64,000 nt of DNA from assembly GCF_036178845.1 (NCBI RefSeq), contig NZ_CP108070.1, positions 11,346,001 through 11,410,000 on the forward strand, written 5' to 3'. This document shows positions 16,167 through 23,726 of this stretch, piece after piece; position 1 is the first letter of the stretch, and each line of letters opens with the position of its first letter. This DNA is from Streptomyces sp. NBC_00271. GTDB lineage: Bacteria > Actinomycetota > Actinomycetes > Streptomycetales > Streptomycetaceae. The position numbers and the translations under genes are program-made. Under the pieces are notes generated by a model that did no database searches, was not told where the DNA came from, and worked only from the letters and a program-made list of their open reading frames with translations.

Positions 16167-18875
16167 TCAGGCGGGCGGGGCTTGTTCGGTGGGCTGGTCC
16201 CTTGCGGAGAGCTGCTGTTCCGTCCAGATGACCTTTCCGCCGGATGTGTAGCGAGTGCCCCAGCGGTCGGCGAACTGGGCTACCAGGAAGAGGCCCCGGC
16301 CGCCTTCGTCCATGGTGGTGGCTCGGCGCAGGTGCGGAGAGACGCTGCTGCCGTCGGAGACCTCGCAGATGAGGCTACGGTCGCGGATCAAGCGCACACC
16401 GATGGGGCCGGTTGCGTGCCGGATGGCATTGGTGACCAGCTCGCTGAGGATCAACTCCAGGGTGAACGCTTCCTCTTCCATATCCCAGTCGCCAAGGAGC
16501 CGGGTGGCGGCAGCACGCACGACGGCAACGGCCGACGGGTCGGACGGTACGTCCCAGGACGCGGTGCGATTGCCGTCGAGCAGCCGAGTGCTGGCGACAA
16601 GCAGGGCTACGTCGTCGCGTGGCGTTACGGGGACCAAGGCATCCATCGCTGCCCGGCACACCTGGTCCGGCGTTTGCCCGGCGTGTGCGACAGCTCGGCG
16701 CAGGAGCTCGATGCCTTGATCGATGTCACGCTGCCGGTCTTCGATCAGGCCGTCGGTGTAGAGGACGATGGCGGTGCCCTCGGGCAGCAGTATCTCTGTC
16801 CTTTCGTAGGGCAGTCCTCCCAGCCCCAACGGCGGGCCGGCCGGTACGCCGGGCAGATCCGCATGCCCGCCCGGGCGCACGATGATGGGTTCCAGGTGGC
16901 CCGCCCTGGCCATGGAGCAGAGACGGGAGATCGGGTCGTAGATCGCGTACAGGCAGGTGGCGCCCGTGAGTGTCGGTGTTTCACCATCGCCGTCCCGGTC
17001 CTGGTCGATGCGGGTGACAAGTTCGTCCAGGTGACAGAGCAGTTCGTCAGGTGGCAGGTCGAGCGTGGAGAAGTTGTGGACGGCGGTGCGCAGCTGTCCC
17101 ATGGTGGCGGCGGCGTGCAGTCCGTGCCCCACAACGTCGCCCACCACGATGGCGACGCGGGCTCCGGGGAGGGGTATGACGTCGAACCAGTCACCGCCGA
17201 CACCACCGAGTCCTGCCTCTGCCGGAAGATAGCGGTGGGCCACGTCGACCGCGCTCTGCTCGGGGAGAGCGTGCGGCAGAAGGCTGCGTTGCAGTGTGAC
17301 CGCCGTGGTGTGCTCGCGGGTGAAGCGACGGGCGTTCTCGATACTCACCGCCGCGCGGGCGACCAGTTCCTCTGCGAGCGAGAGGTCTTCCTGAGAGAAC
17401 GGTGTCGGCTCCTTCGAACGCCAGAACGTCGCCACGCCGAGGATCACTCCGCGTGCACGCAGGGGAGCAGCGATCATGGAGTGGATCCCGTATGCCACCA
17501 GTTTGCGAGCCCGGTCGGGTTCCTGCGCCTGCCAGCCGGAGAAGGCCGCAAGGTCGGCCTCCAGCACGATCTGCCCGGAACTGAGGCCGGATGCCTGTGG
17601 TGTTGACGGGTCGGAATGGATGAGCCCACCGGGAGGGTAGAGCGGCGCATCCTTGCGTATGCCGTCCACTGCGACACGACGTAGTTCCGCTGCACGCAAT
17701 GGGTTCGGTTCGTCGCCGCGCAGCACGGCATCGACCAGGTCGACGGTGACGTAGTCGGCGAACCTGGGCACGGCGAACGCCGCCAGTTCCTGAGCCGTGT
17801 GGGTCACGTCGAGGGTGGTGCCGATGCGTATACCGGCGTCGTACAGCAGTGTGAGCCGTTCCTGGACTACTTCCACCCGGCCCATCAGGGCGCTGAGTTC
17901 GGTCGTGTCGCGCAGCGTGGCGACCCAGCCTCCCAGCCCAGGCTGATGCGCCATGGGGCGTTGGCTGACGGCCAGGAGTCGGTCGCCTACCTCGATGACC
18001 TCGTCCGTGGTCGCCCTGCCCGACAGGAGAAGCTGCTCGGCCTTCGGTTCGAGTCCCAGATCCGTGACGGGCCGCCCGTCCCCGTCGACCCTCAGCCCGA
18101 GCAGGCGCCGTGCTTCGTCATTGGCCAGCAACAGACGACCCTGGGAATCGACGATCAGAACACCTTCCCGTACCGAGTGCAGAACAGCATCGTGGTGCTC
18201 GTACATACGGGTCATCTGGGTCGGGCCGAGGCCGTGTGTCTGACGGCGCAGGCGCCTGCTGATCAGTGCTGTTCCCCCGGTGGCCGCCGAGAGCACCACT
18301 CCTGTCGCCGCCAGGACGAGTGGCACCTGTCGCTCGGCCGCCAGGCTCACCTGCTTGACCGTGATGCCTGCGGAGACGAGACCGATGACCCTCCCGTCAC
18401 TTGTGGTGACGGGAACGACGGTGCGGACCGAGGGGCCCAGCGTCCCGGCAGTCGTTTCGGTGACGATCCCGCCGCGCTGCGCTGCCGCGATGCTGCCGAT
18501 GTACCGTCGGCCGATCTGCGTGGGGTTCGGATGGGTGTAGCGGATGCCCGTCGGACTCATCACGACGACGAAGTCCACGGCGGTGCGTCGGCGGGTTTCT
18601 TCGGCCTGCGGCTGAAGCACGGCGGTCGGATGCGCGCTGGACAACGCCTGTCGCACGGCGGGGGAGGCGGCGACTGCCGAGGCAACGGCCAGTGACCGGT
18701 CGCGGGCCTCGCGCTCGGCGTCGCCCCGGTACTGGAGCATCAGGGCGGCGACCGCCGCTGCCGCAAGGGCCAGGATCAAAACGGCCTGCAGAAGGAAGAC
18801 CTGGCCGGCGACCGTGGGCAGCCCACGCCAGGACCGCATTCGCCCGATCAGCTGATGCATATGCCCATATAACAT
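16167..18875 (-). CDS. Membrane sensor with PAS, GAF, SpoIIE/PP2C phosphatase and HATPase domains
   Basis: About 902 residues. Order: N-terminal helix (VFLLQAVLILALAAAAVAALM), an extracytoplasmic CitA/DcuS-like sensor (ASPAVRQALSS, GIRYTHPNPTQIGRRYIG, GGIVTETTAGTLGPSVRTVVPV), a second helix, a PAS domain (VREGVLIVDSQGRLLLAN), a GAF domain, a PP2C/SpoIIE phosphatase and a C-terminal HATPase. The phosphatase keeps its metal ligands: GGDWFDVIPL, VGDVVGHG, ARAGHLEP, LYTDGLIED, TPRDDVALL. The HATPase has ELILSELVTNAIRHA and GGRGLFLVAQ. This is the layout of proteins that set a sigma factor through an anti-sigma/anti-anti-sigma switch. The start could be 18875 or 18860. It is monocistronic as far as seen. 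Confidence 0.9.
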   Translation of the reverse strand: MLYGHMHQLIGRMRSWRGLPTVAGQVFLLQAVLILALAAAAVAALMLQYRGDAEREARDRSLAVASAVAASPAVRQALSSAHPTAVLQPQAEETRRRTAVDFVVVMSPTGIRYTHPNPTQIGRRYIGSIAAAQRGGIVTETTAGTLGPSVRTVVPVTTSDGRVIGLVSAGITVKQVSLAAERQVPLVLAATGVVLSAATGGTALISRRLRRQTHGLGPTQMTRMYEHHDAVLHSVREGVLIVDSQGRLLLANDEARRLLGLRVDGDGRPVTDLGLEPKAEQLLLSGRATTDEVIEVGDRLLAVSQRPMAHQPGLGGWVATLRDTTELSALMGRVEVVQERLTLLYDAGIRIGTTLDVTHTAQELAAFAVPRFADYVTVDLVDAVLRGDEPNPLRAAELRRVAVDGIRKDAPLYPPGGLIHSDPSTPQASGLSSGQIVLEADLAAFSGWQAQEPDRARKLVAYGIHSMIAAPLRARGVILGVATFWRSKEPTPFSQEDLSLAEELVARAAVSIENARRFTREHTTAVTLQRSLLPHALPEQSAVDVAHRYLPAEAGLGGVGGDWFDVIPLPGARVAIVVGDVVGHGLHAAATMGQLRTAVHNFSTLDLPPDELLCHLDELVTRIDQDRDGDGETPTLTGATCLYAIYDPISRLCSMARAGHLEPIIVRPGGHADLPGVPAGPPLGLGGLPYERTEILLPEGTAIVLYTDGLIEDRQRDIDQGIELLRRAVAHAGQTPDQVCRAAMDALVPVTPRDDVALLVASTRLLDGNRTASWDVPSDPSAVAVVRAAATRLLGDWDMEEEAFTLELILSELVTNAIRHATGPIGVRLIRDRSLICEVSDGSSVSPHLRRATTMDEGGRGLFLVAQFADRWGTRYTSGGKVIWTEQQLSARDQPTEQAPPA

Positions 18876-19625
18876 CGCGGATATCTCAATATCACCCCTA
18901 GGTGACATACGGCCTTGGTGACGGTTCGGAGCGTGCCCGAATGTGTACGCATGGTGAGAGGGGCAACCGGAAGACACAAGACAAGCTGAGGACCAGCGCG
19001 ACGAAGCGGACGATCCCGTGGGCGATGCCCTCGACTCCGGCCGAGGTGGCCAGCTTCTGCCAGGAGCGCAGGGCGCCGCCCACAAAGGCCGTTCCGAGTC
19101 CCTCCAGTGCGAATGATGCCGGGCACATGGCCCTGTCCTCCGCGTTCGGCGTCATCGGGGCGAGCGGCAAGGCGATGGTGGTTCGGGACATGGCAGCGGC
19201 GTCTCGGCGGGGCCGCGCCGAGACCGGCCCGGGGGTCAGAACTGCGCGGGTCTTCGTAGACAGGAGGCGAAAATCCTGCCCGGATGTGAGTGACGGTGGG
19301 GCTTCGCCAAGGTGGTGACCAGCTGCGGCGTCAGAAGGTTGTCCGCCGGTCCGTCGGTGACAACGACCAGCAGCCGTCCGCAGTCGCCGCCGGGAGTGAT
19401 GGCAGCCCGCCGCACGCGAGCCCACTGCGGCTTGATGCAGCCACTGCGCTTCGGGGAGGCGCTCGGGCTCCATTGTCGTGGGTGCGGCCGGGTCCGGCGT
19501 CTCGGCGGGGCCGCGCGGTCGAGGGGGTCCGCGTCGGGCGCCGACACCGGGGCCGATCGGCTGACCGTATTCGAGCCGCTCATTGATCGTCGACCGCTCG
19601 TCGAAAGGCGACTTCTGCCGAAGGC
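18876..19625. other. 750-bp gap with possible decayed minus-strand coding sequence
   Basis: No intact gene. Minus-strand frames contain RLLVVVTDGPADNLLTPQL (about 19290-19390) and, in another frame, FALEGLGTAFVGGALRSW and GVEGIAHGIVRFVALVLSLS (about 18970-19110), which look like pieces of former genes. None could be assigned to a family. The promoter of the sensor phosphatase must lie near 18880-18960. Confidence 0.3.
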
Positions 19626-20951
19626 CTACTTTCCTGCTCTTCGCCGGGAGTTGCGCAGTGACGAGAATGCGGCCCGGAGTTCGTCTGTGAAGATGCCCGG
19701 GACCTCCCAGGCCGCGAAGTGGCCGCCGCTACGGGCCTTGTGGTAGTAGAAGAGGTTGTGGTAAGCGCGTGACGCCCAGCTGCGCGGGGCCTGGTAGATC
19801 TCGCCGGGGAACACCGTGATGGCGGCCGGAATGGACACGGACACGGCGTTGAAGTTGTTGGCGTTGTTCTCCCAGTAAAGACGCGACGAGGAGACCGCGG
19901 TATTCGTCACCCAGTACAGGGTGATGTCGTTGAGCATCTCGTCCTTGGTGAGTACACGCTCGGGGTGGCCGCCGCTGTAGGTCCAGGCCGCGAACTTGTC
20001 GTACATCCAGGCGGCCAGTCCGGCGGGCGAGTCCGTCAGTCCGTATCCCTCGGTCTGCGGACGGGTGACCATCATGGCCGAGTAGCCGGATCCAGTCTTG
20101 TAGAAGGCGGCCAGCTGGTTGTAGGCGGCCTTCTCATCGGGGCTGAGACCGGCGGGTACGGGGTCACCGCAGGCGAGCTTCTTCGCGATGTCGGGCGGCA
20201 CGGTGGCCGGGAAGTTGACGTGGATTCCGAGCAGCCCGGGGGGTTTCTGTACGGCCATCTTGTCCGAAATCACAGCACCCCAGTCCCCGCCCTGGGAAAC
20301 GTAGCGCTCGTACCCCAGACGCTCCATCAGCTTGGCCCAGGCGCGAGCGATGCGGTCGGGGTTCCACCCGGTGGTAGTCGGCCGTTCCGAGAAGCCATAG
20401 CCCGGCATCGACGGTATGACGAGGTGAAAGGCGTCCTCGGCGCGGCCCCCGTGGGCCGTGGGGTTGCTGAGCGGCCCGATGACCTTCAAGAACTCCAGAA
20501 TGGAGCCGGGCCAGCCATGGGTCAAGATGATCGGCAAGGCATCCGCGTGGCGGGAGCGGACGTGGATGAACTGTATGTCGAGTCCGTCGATCTCTGTTAT
20601 GTACATCGGTAGAGAGTTGAGTGTCTCCTCGATGCTCCGCCAGTTGTACGTCGTTCCCCAGTAGTGGGTGAGTTCCTTCATCGTGGCCAGCTGGACACCC
20701 TGGGACTGATCGCGGACGGTTTCCCGATCGGGCCATCGTGTCGCCTTGATGCGTCGACGCAGATCAGTCAGATCCTGCTCCGGAATATGCACGCGGAACG
20801 GGCGGATGCTTTGCCTCTCACTTGCCGACACCGGATTTCCGGATTCCCCCCAGGTTCGCAGACCGAAAGCCCCTGTTGCCGCCATGCTCGCGATGGCCGC
20901 CGATGTGGAGATGAACTTCCGACGGGGATACGACCGGAGAAAATCGGGCAT
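19626..20951 (-). CDS. Exported epoxide hydrolase family protein (EHN domain, alpha/beta hydrolase)
   Basis: A 441-residue protein. The N-terminus YPRRKFISTSAAIASMAATG carries a twin-arginine export signal. The EHN domain follows (FRVHIPEQDLTDLRRRIKATRWP, quoted in part: IPEQDLTDLRRR), then the alpha/beta hydrolase core with HGWPGSILEFLK, nucleophile GGDWGAVISD, and the late catalytic His in GGHFAAWEVP. Soluble epoxide hydrolases of this type open epoxides to diols through an Asp ester. Two tyrosines expected in the cap (YKTGSGYSAM region, and MYDKFAAW) are present. The start at 20951 has AGGGAGA upstream. It is transcribed alone. The natural substrate is unknown. Confidence 0.88.
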   Translation of the reverse strand: MPDFLRSYPRRKFISTSAAIASMAATGAFGLRTWGESGNPVSASERQSIRPFRVHIPEQDLTDLRRRIKATRWPDRETVRDQSQGVQLATMKELTHYWGTTYNWRSIEETLNSLPMYITEIDGLDIQFIHVRSRHADALPIILTHGWPGSILEFLKVIGPLSNPTAHGGRAEDAFHLVIPSMPGYGFSERPTTTGWNPDRIARAWAKLMERLGYERYVSQGGDWGAVISDKMAVQKPPGLLGIHVNFPATVPPDIAKKLACGDPVPAGLSPDEKAAYNQLAAFYKTGSGYSAMMVTRPQTEGYGLTDSPAGLAAWMYDKFAAWTYSGGHPERVLTKDEMLNDITLYWVTNTAVSSSRLYWENNANNFNAVSVSIPAAITVFPGEIYQAPRSWASRAYHNLFYYHKARSGGHFAAWEVPGIFTDELRAAFSSLRNSRRRAGK

Positions 20952-21396
20952 GACGGATCTCCCTGAATTCATGCGTCCGAAGTCGCGCAGTGTGCAGAAG
21001 GAGCGCTTCCTCGACGAGAGTTCCACTCGCCGGCGCGGACATGAATCATGCGCACATCGAGGCTGCACCGCAGGCGTACCGAATCGGGCGGAGTCGCATG
21101 GCACCCAGGCGCTCATGCCACGCGACAGACCTACTACTGTCCGTAACGCTAACCTTTCGCCCTGTGAGCATGCAACTCGAACGAGTGACGCCGCCGATGC
21201 ACCCGCGTACCTGGGATCTGGGATGCCGCATAGGGGCATGGCTCCGTCGGTCACGGCAGGCTCGGCACTGAGGCAGTCGAACAGGTGCACGCAGGTGGCT
21301 GCCCCGCTGGAGGCAGATCTTGCGGCTTCCTGGCCGTCGTCGGACCGACCGTAGATGCTGGCATGATGATGCTCATGTCCATGTACCGAAAGGCCG
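20952..21396. other. 445-bp intergenic region
   Basis: Lies between divergent genes (epoxide hydrolase on minus, hypothetical protein on plus). I saw no coding pattern beyond short chance frames. A tiny plus frame at 21361-21406 (MMLMSMYRKADAA) ends inside the start of the next gene and is probably meaningless. Confidence 0.35.
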
Positions 21397-21864
21397 ATGC
21401 CGCGTAAGCGGCCCGGCGCACTGCGCGCTGAACAGTCTCTCCGTGTCGCGTGGGACTTGCCTCCGGCCCGGATCCACGGTCTCTCTACCCGAACCAGCAT
21501 CGCGATAGCGCGAGTAGAGAGGCTCTCGGACGACTACTACATCTACCCCGGCGCCACCGACCGTGCGCTGCGGCGGTATCGAGCGTTTCTGCAACCACCT
21601 GGCCGGCGCCCCCTGTATCCGCAGGATGCGGAGTGTTCGTGCCGTGGCTGTTCCTTCGACGACGTGCGGCACGCTCGCGATGTGCTGGGTGAGGTCCTGC
21701 GGCAGTTGCCCGACTGGGCCCACGTCGACTTGGAACGCCGAGTGCGCACCTTGGACGCCAGGTACGTCGAGCGCACGCTGCCGGATCCGTTCGCCGCTCA
21801 TCGGCAATGGCGTTCCGACCTCTGGTGGCGGCGCCGTCTGGCCGGCGGACGAGAGGCTGGATGA
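21397..21864 (+). CDS. Hypothetical protein with a Cys cluster
   Basis: A 155-residue basic protein beginning MPRKRPGALRAEQSLRVAW. A CSCRGC cluster at about residues 88-93 may bind a metal. The following FDDVRHARDVLGEVLRQLP and RRVRTLDARYVERTLPDPF segments look like conserved amphipathic helices seen in short Streptomyces accessory proteins. It ends WWRRRLAGGREAG. An inverted repeat (CTCTCTAC/GTAGAGAG, about 21480-21524) lies inside the gene. It sits next to an IS5-type remnant. Function unknown. Confidence 0.55.
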   Translation: MPRKRPGALRAEQSLRVAWDLPPARIHGLSTRTSIAIARVERLSDDYYIYPGATDRALRRYRAFLQPPGRRPLYPQDAECSCRGCSFDDVRHARDVLGEVLRQLPDWAHVDLERRVRTLDARYVERTLPDPFAAHRQWRSDLWWRRRLAGGREAG

Positions 21865-21909
21865 GGGGCCTGGCCCAAGCCACGGTGAAATGATCAATGC
21901 GTGGCTGGT

Positions 21910-22165
21910 GTGATACGGCGTCACAGCCGTCCTGGACAGGCCCGTTCACCGGGTTGAGCCCGCGCTGCTTCGGCAGGCCGGTGACCGCCCTGCGCCGCGA
22001 GGGAGCGGACACGGGCCGTCGAGGTCGGCCATGGAGCCTGCCCCTGGAGGACCCAATCCTGCTGGTAGCGGCTTACTGGCGCACCAACTTGACGCTGCGC
22101 CAGCTCGCGAAGGACACCGTGCTTATCGTGGACGGCACCTTGGTCCCCACGCGTCACCATCCGGG
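21910..22165 (+). pseudogene. IS5-family transposase fragment with internal deletion
   Basis: The frame reads GLSPRCFGRPVTALRREGAD, then RRGRPWSLPLEDPILLVAAY and WRTNLTLRQLA, then jumps to KDTVLIVDGTLVPTRHH. In intact Streptomyces IS5-family transposases about 35 residues containing the helix-turn-helix lie between these blocks. The DDE core after the first Asp is absent. An inactive relic that is not the same copy as the one at 8.9-9.5 kb. Confidence 0.75.
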
Positions 22166-22205
22166 ACGGGAGTGTGTTCGCCTCGGGGCGTGGACGAGGG
22201 GCCGG

Positions 22206-22583
22206 TCACGCAGTGTCCCGGGTGTCGTCGTCGAGCTGGTTGAGGATGCGCTGCTCCGCGTCGCGGAGTGTGGTGCGCGCGGCCGGGGGCCGGGTGCAGT
22301 CGCCCCCGTGTACGGCACCTTCGGAGGACTTCCAGATCTGGCAGCAGGGGACCGGAAGTGGTGCGGGGCCGCGGGCGGCCAGCTCGGCACGTTCCGCCTC
22401 GGTACGGGCTCGGCGTTTCCGGTCCTGGCGTTCGCGGCGTTCCCGGATCGCACCCTCGGCCAGGAAGAGCGCGAGAGCCCAGAACACGCTGGTCTCCCAC
22501 CACAGGTGGTGGAAGGCGGTGGCGGTGCCGGCGGATGTGAGGACGGTGGCGCCGAGGGCGCAGGCGGTTTCGTGTCGGGTCAC
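22206..22583 (-). CDS. Small membrane protein of phage/ICE-associated type
   Basis: A 125-residue protein from GTG 22583: an N-terminal hydrophobic pair (ACALGATVLTSAGTATAF and WWETSVFWALALFLAEGAI, about residues 7-43), then a strongly basic helix (RERRERQDRKRRARTEAERAEL in two parts), then CCQIWKSSEGAVHGGDCTRP with a Cys pair and a C-terminal helix ending DDDTRDTA. The pattern recurs in Streptomyces accessory regions. It is isolated between transposase and intron debris. Function unknown. Confidence 0.6.
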   Translation of the reverse strand: MTRHETACALGATVLTSAGTATAFHHLWWETSVFWALALFLAEGAIRERRERQDRKRRARTEAERAELAARGPAPLPVPCCQIWKSSEGAVHGGDCTRPPAARTTLRDAEQRILNQLDDDTRDTA

Positions 22584-22664
22584 AGGTACTCCCCGCTGGG
22601 TTGGACGTCGTTCGTCGTGTTGAGTCTTCCCACGAACTCCCTCCGGCCTCTGCCGGTGCGGGAG

Positions 22665-23012
22665 CGCCGTGATCGCCGACCGGGTTGTCCAGGCCGCGCT
22701 GAAGCTGGTGCTGGAACCTATCTTCGAGTCCGACTTCAAGCCGGTCTCTTACGGGTTCCGGCCCAAGCGGCGGGCGCAGGACGCGATTGCCGAGATCCAT
22801 TTCTATGGCACCCACGGCTATCGCGGGGTGCTGGACGCGGACATCGCGGCGTGTTTCGACGAGATCGACCACGCCGCGCTGATGGACCGGGTCCGGATGA
22901 GGATCAAGGACAATCAGGTCTCTTTCGCTGGTGAAGGCATTCTTGAAGGCCGGTCTCCCGACGGAGCTCGGTGAGCATCAGGACATTTTGACTGGCACGC
23001 CGCAAGGGGACG
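22665..23012 (+). pseudogene. Group II intron reverse transcriptase, N-terminal fragment
   Basis: VIADRVVQAALKLVLEPIFE then YGFRPKRRAQDAIAEIH and GVLDADIAACFDEIDHAAL (first catalytic Asp) are reverse transcriptase motifs of bacterial group II intron proteins. After RMRIKDN the frame shifts by one, and LVKAFLKAGLPTELGEHQD then LTGTPQG continues the protein. The 5' part of the gene and intron before 22665 is missing. The remainder of the gene resumes at about 25262, past the inserted recombinase element. Confidence 0.85.
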
Positions 23013-23107
23013 TTCTCACGCCCTCAACGCAATGGGCAACTTCTGCTTCGAGGTGACGCTCAGCTACCGTCGGCTGGAACTCCTTCCCCGCACGGAGGGT
23101 AAGGGGC

Positions 23108-23133
23108 GTCACAATGGGTAGTAGGTTTGTGAC
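23108..23133. promoter_or_regulatory. Candidate operator before the recombinase gene set
   Basis: GTCACA (23108-23113) and TGTGAC (23128-23133) form an inverted repeat ending one base before the ATG at 23134. The first gene encodes a DNA-binding protein, so autorepression at this site is plausible. The same area also holds a partial copy of the terminal repeat core (ACAATGGGTA). Confidence 0.45.
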
Positions 23134-23481
23134 ATGGTGCGTGGTGATCGTGTCGATAGCGTCGAGTACGCCCGGCGGGTCAACGCCGCCGCGGATCTGG
23201 CCGCAGCGGGTGTGCCCGCGGCCGCAGCCGCCCGCACGTTGGCGAGCAGGTACGGGGTGTCGGTGCGTCAGGCACGCCGGTATCTGGAGCAGGCCATGGC
23301 TGCTGGCCGAGTCGAAGTCCCCGAGTCGAGCGTGGTGTTCACCGTCAAGCTGCCGGAATCTCTGGCAGGACGGATTCGCAGCCGTGCCCACGAGAGCGAC
23401 CGGGCGATCTCCGCGGTGGTGGCCCAGGCCCTGGCCGAGTTCCTGCAGCGGGATGCCCCGGAGGGCCAGCCGGGCCGGTGA
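23134..23481 (+). CDS. HTH plus ribbon-helix-helix DNA-binding protein of the recombinase element
   Basis: A 115-residue protein. Residues 10-58 contain a helix-turn-helix (AAARTLASRYGVSVRQARRY). Residues 65-105 read VVFTVKLPESLAGRIRSRA then SDRAISAVVAQALAEFLQR, a typical ribbon-helix-helix. Its stop overlaps the GTG start of the next frame (GTGA, 23478-23481). It probably regulates the element or acts as an accessory (directionality-type) factor for the recombinase. Function is inferred from fold and position. Confidence 0.7.
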   Translation: MVRGDRVDSVEYARRVNAAADLAAAGVPAAAAARTLASRYGVSVRQARRYLEQAMAAGRVEVPESSVVFTVKLPESLAGRIRSRAHESDRAISAVVAQALAEFLQRDAPEGQPGR

Positions 23482-23726
23482 GCGGCCGACGGGTGGAGGT
23501 GGAGGCGGTCTTCGACCGTCATGCGGCGGCGGACCTGTCCGCGGCCTACGCGGTGTTGGTGCCGCAGCGCCGGGCCCGGGTGCGGGCCGGCCCCGATCAG
23601 GCAGGAGGAGCCGATGACCAGCGCGGCGATCTACGCCCGGGTGTCGTCCGCCCGGCAGAAGAAGGACCAGACGATCGGCTCGCAGACCGCGGCCCTGCGG
23701 GCACACGCCGCCGCCTCGCATCTTGA
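23478..23726 (+). CDS. Small overlapping protein in the recombinase element
   Basis: An 82-residue frame starting with GTG that overlaps the previous stop by four bases. The first ~35 residues (VEVEAVFDRHAAADLSAAYA then VLVPQRRAR) look like real protein. The rest overlaps the recombinase gene by 113 bp and is Arg/Gly/Pro-rich. Translational coupling is likely. It could be a short accessory factor, or just the coupling leader for the recombinase. No family recognised. Confidence 0.45.
   Translation: MSGRRVEVEAVFDRHAAADLSAAYAVLVPQRRARVRAGPDQAGGADDQRGDLRPGVVRPAEEGPDDRLADRGPAGTRRRLAS

Noticed and set aside
18902..19318. Plus-strand frame upstream of the sensor phosphatase
   Set aside because: Composition is poor, no motif is visible and opposite-strand frames look at least as likely. 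Left as unassigned.
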